The notes beneath the pieces were generated by a model. That model searched no databases. It was given only the letters and a program-made list of their open reading frames with translations, and had not been told where the DNA came from. Positions 26,201 to 38,200 of a DNA stretch of 64,000 nt are shown here, one piece after another; within the stretch, counting starts at the first letter, position 1; every line of letters begins with the position of its first letter. A program made the translations under genes and the position numbers. Origin of the DNA: Arvicola amphibius (lineage: Eukaryota; Chordata; Mammalia; Rodentia; Cricetidae); NCBI RefSeq assembly GCF_903992535.2, contig NC_052047.1, forward strand, positions 92,675,985 through 92,739,984, read 5' to 3'.

Positions 26201-29200
26201 GCTACTTTGAAAATGTCAGCCTTTTTGTGAGATGTCACTTGGCAGGAATCTTAGTTTATTGATTTTCAGTTTTGATTTATTTTTCCCCTTGTTGTTTTGA
26301 AACAGGGTTTTCTGCATAGCCCTGGCTGTCCTCGAACTCATGCTGTAGATTAGGCTAGCTTCAAACTCGGATCTACCTACCTCTGCCTCACGAGTGTTGG
26401 GATTAAAGGCATGCACCGCCACTTCCTGGTGATTTTCTTTAAAATTGATTCCGTTTCCCTTTGTGGTGACTTCACTTTTATGAAGTCTTAAGTCTCCCTG
26501 AAAGAGTTTCTGAACTATTAGGGAATATAAAATAGAAATATTTTAGCATCATATTTCCACGGACTCATGATTCTTTTTATGGTGCTGTCTTGCCATTTTA
26601 GATGATGATGTATTGAATGAGGAAGAGCTGGACAAGGAGTTGCTGTGGAACCTTCAGCTTCTGTCTGAGGTATTGTAAGCATTTGCAAGAAAGTGCTTGC
26701 TTGATTCTAGAGTTTAGTTTTTGTTGTTGTTGGACTTACATTAAAGCATATGAAAAGTCAGATATTTGGGAATTTACTATTGTTGTTACTGTTATTTTGA
26801 TGAGACTAGGTCTTTGTTATAGTTTCTACACCAGCCTGGAATTCATGGTAATTTTTCTTTCTTGGGCTCCTGAGAGCTGAAATTGTAGGCATGCACCAGC
26901 AAGATGGGGTATTTCAAAGTCTGTCATTGTAAAAATGAGATGGAAATGTTCCCTGTCCAGTTTTCTGTTAAAAAATGAATAACCAGCTGTGCCGAGGGCG
27001 CCCAATGGGGAGCGAGCAGACCTTGAGCAGCTGCTGCTACTGCCACAGCGCAGTGGGGTTCAGAGGCGCAGAAGGTGGTGACTGAGGATGTCATCTACCG
27101 CAGTTTTTTGCCTTTTCTCTATCCTGGGAGGGTATTTGGTCATGTCGTTCTTGTTGCTTAAATACCGAACGTTGTTGCACCAGAGAAAGAAACAGCAATT
27201 CCTCAGTAGGCACATCTCTCACTGCAGAGGTGTAAAGAACATGATGTAACTGATATGTTGGAACTGGACTGACATATCACAAAAGATGTACAAGTTGTAG
27301 TGTCACATGATGCACATCTGAAGAGGTCAACTGGGATCAGTGTAAATGTCTCTGACCTCAAATACTGTGAGCTCCCACCCTACCATTTCAGAGAGCAGGC
27401 AAGTGTGAAGGAAAAGATAACTGCATTCCACTGCTGAAGGAGGTGTTTGAGGCTTTTCCTGAGACCCCATTAACATCGACATCAAAGTCAACAACAGTGT
27501 GCTGATTAAGAAGGCCTCAGAATTGGTGAAGCAGTATAAGAGAGAGCACCTAACTGTGGGGCAATGCCAGCTTTGCAGTTGTAGAAAAGTGCTATAAAGA
27601 GAACTCAGATATTCCTATACTCTTCAGCCTACAGCGTGTTCTGCTCATCCTTGGCCTTTTCTTCACTGGCCTCTTGCCCTTTTTGCCCATTCGAGAACAG
27701 TTTTTTGAAATTCCAATGCCTTCTATGATACTGAAGCTGAAAGAGCCACACACTGTGTCCAAAGGTTATAAGTTTCTCATCTGGCTTTCTGGTACCCATT
27801 AATGTGGAAAGCTCTATTCGACCTCCTCACAGCCTGGGGCATCCAAGTATATGTTTGCATGAGTACAAAAGAGCGTTTGATTTGGGAGCAGCTGGAGTGA
27901 TGACAGACTACCCAACAAAGCTGAAGGATTTCTTAAATTATTTTTCAGCATAAAACAGGTCCTCAGAATTATTCAAAGGCAACATGACATGAGAAAAATC
28001 TGAGGAAAGGTGTGTCAGCATTGTTTTTCCCTGAGACATCCCGAATGGTAGAAAGGGTTAATCAGTCAAGCTTTCATTACCTCATTTTAAAGCCTGTGTG
28101 GGAATGTAGAAACTTCTATACCGTCTATTTTTTGCAACAATATTGCACATTTTATATGGTAACTTGTTATGAGATGTAAGTACATCACTCACTGATCAAG
28201 ATGATTGTATGTGATGCAGTATTCTGTTGTAAATCTAAAATCAAAGACTATGGTCAAATTGGGCATTAGCCATCACTGAGAACACGATCAACTACAGTAG
28301 AAGAAGATTATTGAGCTGGACTTGGTGTTGCACTCAAATCCCAACACTTGGAAGGCTGATGAGTTCAAGGCCAGCCTGGGCTACATAGTGAGCTCCCCAA
28401 CTTTAAATTTTAAAAAGAAGAAGAAAATTAGGCCATTACAGCCTCTTTGAATTGTCTAGTCATGTTGAGGTGCATTTTAGTTAAAGGGAAATGCAGTGGA
28501 AGACGAGCCCCACAGTAGAAATTTAACAGTTGACCAGGAGTGTGCTGTCGATAGAGGGCAAGCCCAAGTAAACAGCTCATTCTCACGCAGAATCGCCTCT
28601 GTGGGCTGAAACAGACTTCGCAGTTGCGGTTCTTAATGGGGACACTTGGTGTGGAATCTTTTCAGGTGTTACAGTGCTGGTGTGTCTACTTTTTTATGTC
28701 TTCCAAAATAGACTTTTTAATTGTAAATTAAGAGAAGATCCAATTAGTCATGTTTTTGTGTTTCCTCTAAAGAAATACATGATTCTTACCTTTCGGGCTT
28801 GACTTGACTGTTTGAACCTCCACCTCGATTGTGATACCGCAGTCCTAATAAAGGTTAAGGCGGTGGGAGTGCAGTCCCCTTGCTGGTGTTTTTCCTGCTC
28901 TTGATCTTCAGGAGCTCAGGATCAGATGCCGACAGGCTTAGCCACATTAGGCGTCACTTCTGCTTTCTGGTGGGACTTCATGCAGACCTGTTTCTAACCT
29001 GTGTGACTGATTTCCCATGATCTCAAATTGAGAGATAACTATAATATAGATGTCTTTTGCCTAAATTATGTCTCTCGTGTGGGGTTTGCCACAGATAGCT
29101 GTGAAGGATGGCCTTACTCTCCCATCTGTTGCTTTGCTGTTTAAACTGTAATAAAGTTTTCCAAGAATAAAACAAAACAAAACAAAACAAAAATAACCTA

Positions 29201-32200
29201 TTACTTAGGATATTATCAGATTTGGAATTTTTTTTTTTCTTTTTTCTTTTTTTGGTTTTTCGAGACAGGGTTTCTCTGCAGCTTTTTTAGAGCCTGTCCT
29301 GGAACTAGCTCTTGTAGACCAGGCTGGCCTCGAATGGAATTTTTATTTATGTTATATTTTGGATTTTTGTTTTTCAAGATACGGTTTCTCTGAATAACAG
29401 CCCTGGCTGTTCTGGAACTCGGTTTGTAGACTAGACTGGCCTCGAATTCACAGAAACCCACCTGCCTCTGCCTCCCGAGTGCTGGGATTAAAGTCATGAG
29501 CCACCATGCCTAGCTCACGGTTTGTTTTTTTGGGGGACTCGGGTTTGTCACTATATAACCCAGGCTGGCCTCAGACTTACAAAGATCTGCTGGAGTTGAA
29601 GATGTGTACCAACATGCCTAACTCTTAGAAAATCTTTTACCAGTCAAACTTGCATTTTATTTATGAGATAGTTTAAAAATTTAAAGACGTATTTTGTTTT
29701 CTTTAAAGGTATATGGATTCTTTTGAAAAAAGATGTTACTTTGGCATGTAAAAACATAGGTGTTTTGATTTTAAAAGGTTAATAACTATAGTTAAAAATT
29801 TTTAAAAGCATTTTTTAAGTGATTCAAAGTCACTTACAGAAATACTGTTTTTTTAAGCACTATAATGTCAAATGAACCTTGAATTGATTATTGGTTCTAG
29901 ATGTAAAACCAAGTTTGTTTTTGAGTTTTTGTTTATTTCTTTTTTGAGAAAGGGCTTCTCTGCATAGCCCTGGCTGTCCTGGAACCACCACTACCCAGCT
30001 GCCTTCGAGTATTTTTTCTGTCTTTTCAGATTACTCGTGTAGATGGGAAGAAGTTGCTTCTGTACAAGGAGCAACTTGTGAAGATTCTCCAGCGAACCCT
30101 ACACCTCGCCTGTAAGCAGGGCTACACACTGTCTTGCAACCTTCTGCATCATCTTCTTCGTTCTACCACACTAATCTACCCCACAGAATACTGCAGTGTA
30201 CCCGGTGGCTTTAATAAGCCTCCTTCTGAATACTTCCCTATCAAGGCAAGCATTTTCAATCATTTTGGATTAAAGAATAAATATATTGGGTCCTGTTTTT
30301 AAATAATTCAGAGGTATTGTTTCTTTCTGCTATGTATAAGAATGTCACATCTTTTCAGGAAGTTTTATTTATTTATTGAGTGTGGGTATTGTGTCTGTGT
30401 GTGTCTGTGAGCCATGTATGTGTCCACTGCCCCCAAATGATAGAAGAGAGAACATCAGATCCCCTGGACCTGGAGTTGCAGAGTTGTGAGTCACCACATA
30501 GGTCTGGAATCAAACGACTGTGGTCTGGGACAGAATTCAGTGTCCCAGTTCTTTATATTAAAGTACATTGCTTATAACTTATTGGAGGGCTAGAGAATTG
30601 GCTCAAAGGTTAAGAGCACTGGCGTTTGCTCTTCCAGAGGTCTTGAGTTCAATTCCCAGAAACTTATGGTGGCTCCCAACCATCTATAATAATATCTGGT
30701 ACGCAGGGATACATGTAGGCAGAATGCTACATACATACATACATATGTACATACAAACAAAAACAAATACAGAACAAATAAAACCCTGTTATTGGAATGT
30801 ATTAGACTCATTCATTTTAACTTGTCATGAAGCTAAAACTCTACCCTCTTTTCCTGCTACATAGCCTGGGCTGGACTTGATGCTGTGATTGTCCTGTGTC
30901 AACTTCTCCTGTGCTGTGATATATAGCTGCTGTGTGCCAACATACTTGGATGGTTGTCTGCTTTTCTGCAATGGCTGGGCCATATCTAACCTCAGTAGTT
31001 TTACATTATCTCAGGCCTAAACTAGCTAACTTCATATGAACTTCCTTTCTCTCCTGCAAGAAATGCATATTAAGTGGCTTTTAGGGAGACATTTTTCAGG
31101 GGTATAATATTAATAAAGGAGTAATGATATTTTCATGAGTCTTTTGTGTGTATCAGTATATTATTTCTAGGTCTGATTTTAAATATATAAATGTTGTGGA
31201 CACATGTGTTTCTCCAAGTTTACAACTTAGTGAAAAGCTTTTCTTTCCTAGGACTGGGGTAAGCCTGGAGATTTATGGAATCTGGGGATCCAGTGGCATG
31301 TTCCTTCTTCAGAGGAAGTTTCTTTCGCCTTCTATTTGTTAGACTCCTTTCTTCAGCCTGAGCTCATCAAACTCCAGTGTTGTGGGGATGGAGAACTTGA
31401 AATGTCTAGGTTGGTTTTCTTTAGTAGTATCCTTCAAACTTTAATACCTGCCCCAACCTCTATATCTGATGTATATGTTTACTTTTTTTTAAGATTTATT
31501 TTATTTTATGTGTATGAGTGTTTTGCTTGCATGTGTATGCCTGGTAGCCACAGACATCACAAGACTTTGGATCCTGAGCCACAGTGTGGGTGCTGGGATC
31601 TGAACCTAGGTCCACTGCAAGAGAAACAAGTACACTTAGCCTCTTAGCCATCTCTCCAGCTCTGTGATTCATAACATATTCTGTATTTGTTTTGAAAAAT
31701 ATACATTAAATGCACTGGGAAAAACATTGAACATTGTGTAAATTCATCAATGTTGAAACAGGTTTTTGTATTTTTGGTTGCATAAGGTTTGTTTTTGTTT
31801 TTTGAGACAGGGTTTCTTATAGTCAAGACTGGTCAAAGATGACCTTGAACACCTGGTCCTCTTGCCTCTACTTCCCAAGTGCCGGGATTATAATCATGTT
31901 CCACCATTCCCAGGTTACACAGTGCTTGGGATCAAACCCAGGACATCGTGCTGGACAGTCACTGGGTTGACCATCTCAGTCCCACCAAAACATTTTTGAG
32001 TTTTGGTATTGTTTGTATTTTCTTTTTTTGTTTCATTTTGAGACAGATTCTCACCATGTAGACTATACTGGAACTCAAGAGATCCGCCTATCTCTGCCTC
32101 CTAAGAGCTGGGAGTAAATGTGTGCACCCACCGCACTAAGCCCTCCTACCCATGTTAAATACTAAAACTAATTCCCATCTCAACCTCCCAGTTTTTGGCA

Positions 32201-35200
32201 GAAACACTTCTACTTAGCGATTTCACTTGCTTATTTTGGAAAGTATAGGTAAGGTATACCCCTTTCAAAGGAAAGACCTTTATCTGTCTACTGAACATTG
32301 AACTTATTAAGTAGCTCTCATTGTTGACATTGAGTTTACTTAACTGAGATTTTCTTTCTTTTCCGTAGGAATTTAAGAAGAAATAGTTATTATTGAATCC
32401 ATTAGACTTTTATATTTTGAAGTTGTTTTGAAGATTCCTAAAATAATAACAAGAGATTTAGTGTGTTTCAAATCTGCTAAACTTCTTTTTGGAAGCAAAT
32501 GTGTGTGCAGCTAGATTTTTCTTTTCTCCTCCTCCTCCCCTCTCTTCCTCCTCCTCCTCCCCCTCCCCCTCCTTCCTCCGCTCTCTTCCTCCTCCCTCCT
32601 CCTCCTTTTTTTCCCCCAATTCCATGTTTGAAATTTGAAGTAAGATAAACATTTTTTGGTATTGTTTCTTGTTAGTGGTAGTTATCTTTGTATTTAGTTA
32701 ATTAAATTAAAATTTGCTTCTCAGAATGCAGTTAGTCATTACATGTTACTAATCATTTAAAACCTGTTTAAGAAGGCCTAATATCAGCAATAAATATGTT
32801 GTTACTCAGTGATAAACCAGTACTTGTTGTGCCCATGACCATTAGATAAAGTTTTGTTCTTCTCCCTAGATTCTAGATTTTCTAGAAGTCTTGTTAAAAA
32901 TGACTTAGGAATCTTCTAAAATAAGATAATATGTTTTGTGTTGTATAGAGATGATATTCTACAGAGTCTGACGATAGTACACAGCTGCTTGATTGGCTCA
33001 GGGAACCTCCTACCTCCGTTGAAAGGAGAGCCAGTTACTAACTTGTAAGTAAAGAACAAACCTACCTGTTTTGCTCTTTTGCCATTTGACAAATTTTAAG
33101 TTTACCTACTTCATGGGCTATTCTTAATGTTGTTTCTGAATTGTTTGATCTTCTATGTTTGTAGCTCTTAGGGCAAAAACACCTAAGGTATAATTTAGGT
33201 CTATGAAATTCTTAAAGACTTTATATAGATCTTCATGTGGTAGCAAGATAGAATATCTTCAGATGTTAATATATTTAAAAATAATAGCTGGGAGGTAATT
33301 TAGGATTCATACTTTTCTTTTTAGAAAGCACGCAAAGAAAACAAACCCTATTTTGCAGGCGGTCAGCACTGACTTAGGACCCTGCAGATGAGTGTTAGTA
33401 CTGCTCTGCAGTACATCGTGTAGAATGTGTAATCCGTTGCTGGCCCTGCCACCTGGGCAACACAATATGGAGATGCCATGACATGATACCATGTATGAGC
33501 TTGGCATGAAGGGTCAGCAGCCGGATATTAACTCAGTGTTCTGAATCCCCAGCATCTGCCTCACTGCTGAGGAAGCTAATGAAGAGCACATAGGAGTAGA
33601 TAGCTGCCCTTAAAAATTAGAGATAGAAGAAATTATTTGCTGATTTATTTTTTCAATTCAATCATAAAAGACTGAGGTAAGAATAGTTTAAACAGGACAT
33701 GACCATATTTTGTATAGTCATTTGGAGTTAAACTTTCCAAAACATAATTGCCTCTTATTTTACCCTAAAACCGTTTATCACTGAACTTTAAAGTGTTAAG
33801 TTTAAAAGTAGTAGTTTCATTTTAGGCCAAAAAATCTGTTTTAAATTTGTTTAAGATCTCGCTAAGTCTTTTAAAAAATTAGATTTTCACCCATATATTT
33901 TATTAGTCTATATAAGAATAATTTTACCAATATTAATTTTTATTAAGAAAGATTGATTTTCAAATATATTTTAAAATAAGAGCCCTTTGAGACTTTTTTC
34001 TTTAATGATCTTAATCCTGTACCATACTGTAAAAACATCCTGTATAGCACACACAACACTATTTCATGCTTACCAAATTGGGTGTCAGTAGAGCTCTACA
34101 AAATGTTAATAGGGAGACTTGTGAGCATGTAATGCAGTAGTTTGTCTTAACAGCTCAAACATGTCTTATGGTTGGGATACAGTAGTAAGTGGGCAGTTGA
34201 GGAGACTCATGTGTTTGCCTTGCAGTTCATCTCGGCCTATAGCTCTGCCATGTATACTGTCATAATGAATTGAGGCATGTCTTCATCTTTCTTCCTGAGA
34301 TTTTCTGTTTGTTTGTTTGGTTGGTTGGTTTTGTTTGAGATTGAGGTCTCCTTCTATAGCTCTGGCTAAGCCTGAAACTCACGTCAGTGCTTCTATCTTA
34401 AGCCTCCAGAGTATTGGAGGCTTAAGATAGAAGCCTAAGTTTTCTCTTTTGAAGTAAACTTTCATCATGACAAAAGTTCCTTATAACCCAGATTCAGTGG
34501 CTCACATATGTAATCTCATATATATCGGAGAGGCTGAAATAGGAGAATTGCAAGTTTGAGGTCAGCCTGGGCGCATAGCAAGATTTTGTTTGACACTTTC
34601 TCCCCTCAAGAAAAATTCCTATGCTTGTTTATTAGAATGCCACTTTGACATGCCTTTTCTGATAAAATGCATATATTAATAAATATATAATACAATAAGA
34701 GCACTATTTAAGTTCTAAAATTGACACTGAGTTCTATTCATGGGGTTTCCACCAGAAATATGTTAGACTGAAAAGTTTTAGGCTTCAGATTTTTCAGATT
34801 TAGCCAGGTATGGCGGCTCATTTAATTGTAGCACTCTGGAAGCTGAGATAGGAGGTTGGAAAATTTGAGGCTGGCCATAGTGAGACTTTGTCTCAGAAAA
34901 AGAAAAATGGGGGTAGGTGGAGGCAGAAACCTTCACTTTTAGAGTAAAAAATTAATGGAAAATATGATGAAATCTTAAAGAACACATTGAATATAAATAT
35001 GTTTTTAAAATCATTAAGCAATTTACATTTTAAAACATGGGTTCAGTATCTGCACAGATTAATAACTGCATTATTTAGAGTTAGAAGCAAGCAACCATCT
35101 CTTTGATTTAAATTGCCAAGCAGAAACTTAAATTTTTTTACTTTATTTTCTTATTTTATATGTGTGGGCATCAGATCTTCATGGAACTGGAGTTACAGAC

Positions 35201-38200
35201 AGCCTTGAGCGATCGTGTATGTGGGTGCTGGGATTCAAGCCCAGGTCCTCCTGAAAAGCAGCTAGTGCCAAGTGCCAAGCTATCTGCCAAGTGGGATTTT
35301 TTTTTTTCTTAAATACACTTTCTGTTGGCTTTGAAGTAGTTCTTAACAGGATCTTTCCAGTGATAACTTGTATTGTCTTTATCAAAAACCGTGAAGAACA
35401 ACTTCATGCTTTTATTTCCTGTGTGCACCATTTTCACTTTTATTACAGAAGGTGAATGAATCCAAAACTAATAAAATAGCCTTTAAAATTTCTAAAATGT
35501 TTCTTCTCTTATACATTTATAGTGAAAGAGTTAAATTTTCCAAATTTAAATTGAGTGAAGAAAAAAAAGTTAAGTCAGTGTCTACATCCTGTGACACAGT
35601 GACACATGGGGTGTGCAGAGTGGCCGGTGCTCTCGAGATTGTCACAGACTAAAGCCAAGAGAGAAGAGCTGAGGTCGAGTCTGAGTCTGTAGGGAGTAGA
35701 GGGAAGCCCAGCTGTGGGGAGAGAGTGGAGTCATGCAAAGCCTCAGGTGTCTGTAATACCTCTTGTTAGCTTTTCTAAGTTAAGTTTACTTGTACAATTG
35801 TGAGGCATTCGTGTTCTAAAACACCAGATCAATTTTGGCAATTATTAGCAATTCAAGCATTGTTTTATAATTTGTACTTAAACTTTTCATCCAGGTCTTG
35901 CTTATATGAAATATTGCATGTTCTGTTACACTCAGAGTCAGATTACTTAGTACCAGGTTTGCTCTCTGTATTTGTTAACAATATAGTATTTGTCCTCTGG
36001 AAAACTGTGATGGAAAACCATAAACTTACTTGACTTCTGTGTAGCTATGTTTCTGATGGAGTTTACGTGATGATCTTAATTTACTATTGGGGAAATGGTT
36101 ACTAAACACAAAACTATTTTTTCTTAATGCTATTCAGTGATTGACAGACAAATACAAAAAGCTAAATCTAAAGTATAAAAGTAAATGATGTATCAATGTA
36201 GGTCACTAAATACCTGTAATCACCATAAACCTTCACATGTCAAAATATAGATAAAAGGTCCTTGGAGGTAATTAAGGCTAAAAACTTGTCACTTTAATAC
36301 AATTTAAAACTGTGAATTTTAGCAGTTCTGCTCATTGCCATCCATTGCTGAATGATCTTAGAATGGATCTCTGCTCTGTTCCTGGGACTTTAAGAGAGGC
36401 TCTACTTCTGCAGCAGTTAATGCATACAGCTCTACCTGTAGAGTGAAAATTGGATTGTGTCTTTCTGTTGTCACATAGGAACCTTGGACATTTGCCTTTA
36501 ACCCTGAAATCCTCAGTTTTCTCCTTTTTCAGTCCACTTTTTGTTGAGATCTTTTAGGTCTAACCAGCTATTAGAGGATGCAGAAACTAACATCTAAAAA
36601 ACAGGGTTACTCAAGGTAGAGGAGTCACCATTTTCATCAGAATACTTCTTTTCTTCGTTTCCCTTCCCTCTGATCTGTTACATCATAGTCAAATCATTCT
36701 TTGAGATCTCAGCTTTTACTAACTATCCACTCAACAAAATTCTTACCGTCTAAGCTTGAGACCATTTCATTGATGTGTGAAAGGATGTGTTGTGTATACG
36801 ATGAGGGGCAGGGCTAGCTAACCTCTCTTGGCACCTCCAGGAAACTACCCAGCACTGCTGGGGGAGCTGCACACAGAACAGGAAACAGTTACTACTCCAC
36901 GGTGAGTAACCCTGTTTTCTCCTTATTTCGCCTTCTGATTGTTTTCATTGTGTGTCAGACATGAAAATCTATTTTCACAGTTACTTTTAAATCTCCAATG
37001 TGTAAAGTTTCTCTTAGCAGCCCTCTGGTATTTATGGTAGCATAAATAGAGGAGCTTTTCAGTTTTGTTATTTTCAGCTGTTATTGATGCAGATATCTGG
37101 GTACACAGAAGTGGCCAACTGTCTCTTGTGAAACACTTGTGCATTAAGTGGAGAAAGCCTGCCAGTGGCTTGATTTCAAATCTTTTTACTTATTTTATTC
37201 AGGAAGGGGTGGGGTTCTTGGGAAGGCAAGGTGTTCTTTTACATACACAGTAGAAGACTGTATATAATATTGTTTATTCCTATTTCATGACAATTGATCT
37301 AGTCTTTGTACATACCTGACTTGTACTGTATATTTTGCTTTTACGTTTTTGTCATTTTTTTTCCGTTTCTAGCATCCTCTGTTTTCCACCAGTGATTATT
37401 GTTATTGTTCTAGTGCTACCTAAAAGCATGCCATCTAATGGTACAGATAATGTGATAGTGCCTCCAAATTCTAAGATGTTTTGTTATAGTTGGGTGGCCT
37501 GGTCTAGGAACAGTGGAGATGGTTTTACTTTATTATTATTACATACATATAACTGCTTACAGTGTGTTTTGTTGGAATTATTTTTCAGAATTGTGTTTCA
37601 TTCTCAAGACAAATAATATATGGAACTTAAATTATAGATTTTGATGCTATTGCTTTTATTTATTTGTTTTGTTTACTTAGCCCAGGCTGGCCTCAAATTT
37701 GAGAAGATCCTCTTGCCTCAGCTTCCTGAGTATATAGGCATATACTAACACATATGACTATATATACTTGTTAAGACACATTTGCTGTAAAATATGTCAA
37801 ACCAATTAAGAGTTTAATTTGTGATAGACAGAAAGATAAAATTTGATTCTTAGATAAGTGTATGTAAAAAAGAATTCTGGGTAACAAAATTAATGTTTAA
37901 ATTTAATTAAGTACCATATATCTGAATAACATGAAAGTTGTATGTTAATTTTTGTTTCAAAATAGAAAAAGAATAGATCATTTTGAAGTTTAATATTTTA
38001 AAATTTTATACAAGGTAGGTTTTCTTTTTCACTATTTGATACTAGCTAGCAGACTACAAAACAATGCAGGGTACTTTATTTTTAAGTGGGCTAAATGATA
38101 AAAAAGAAAGCAGTTCAGAATTGACACATAGATTTAAGAAGTTAGCTTGAGGCTTTTCTGATGATATTTGTTTTCAAATGGGTGATGTTAGAAGAGCTAA

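Noticed and set aside
27088..27950. Gdpd1-like coding sequence as a functional gene
   Set aside because: No introns, a premature stop, lost segments and frameshifts, with an A-rich tail: a processed pseudogene.
30054..30302. Open frame extending exon 15 past its donor
   Set aside because: The protein match ends at YFPIK and resumes at 31252; the extension is intron read-through past the GC donor.
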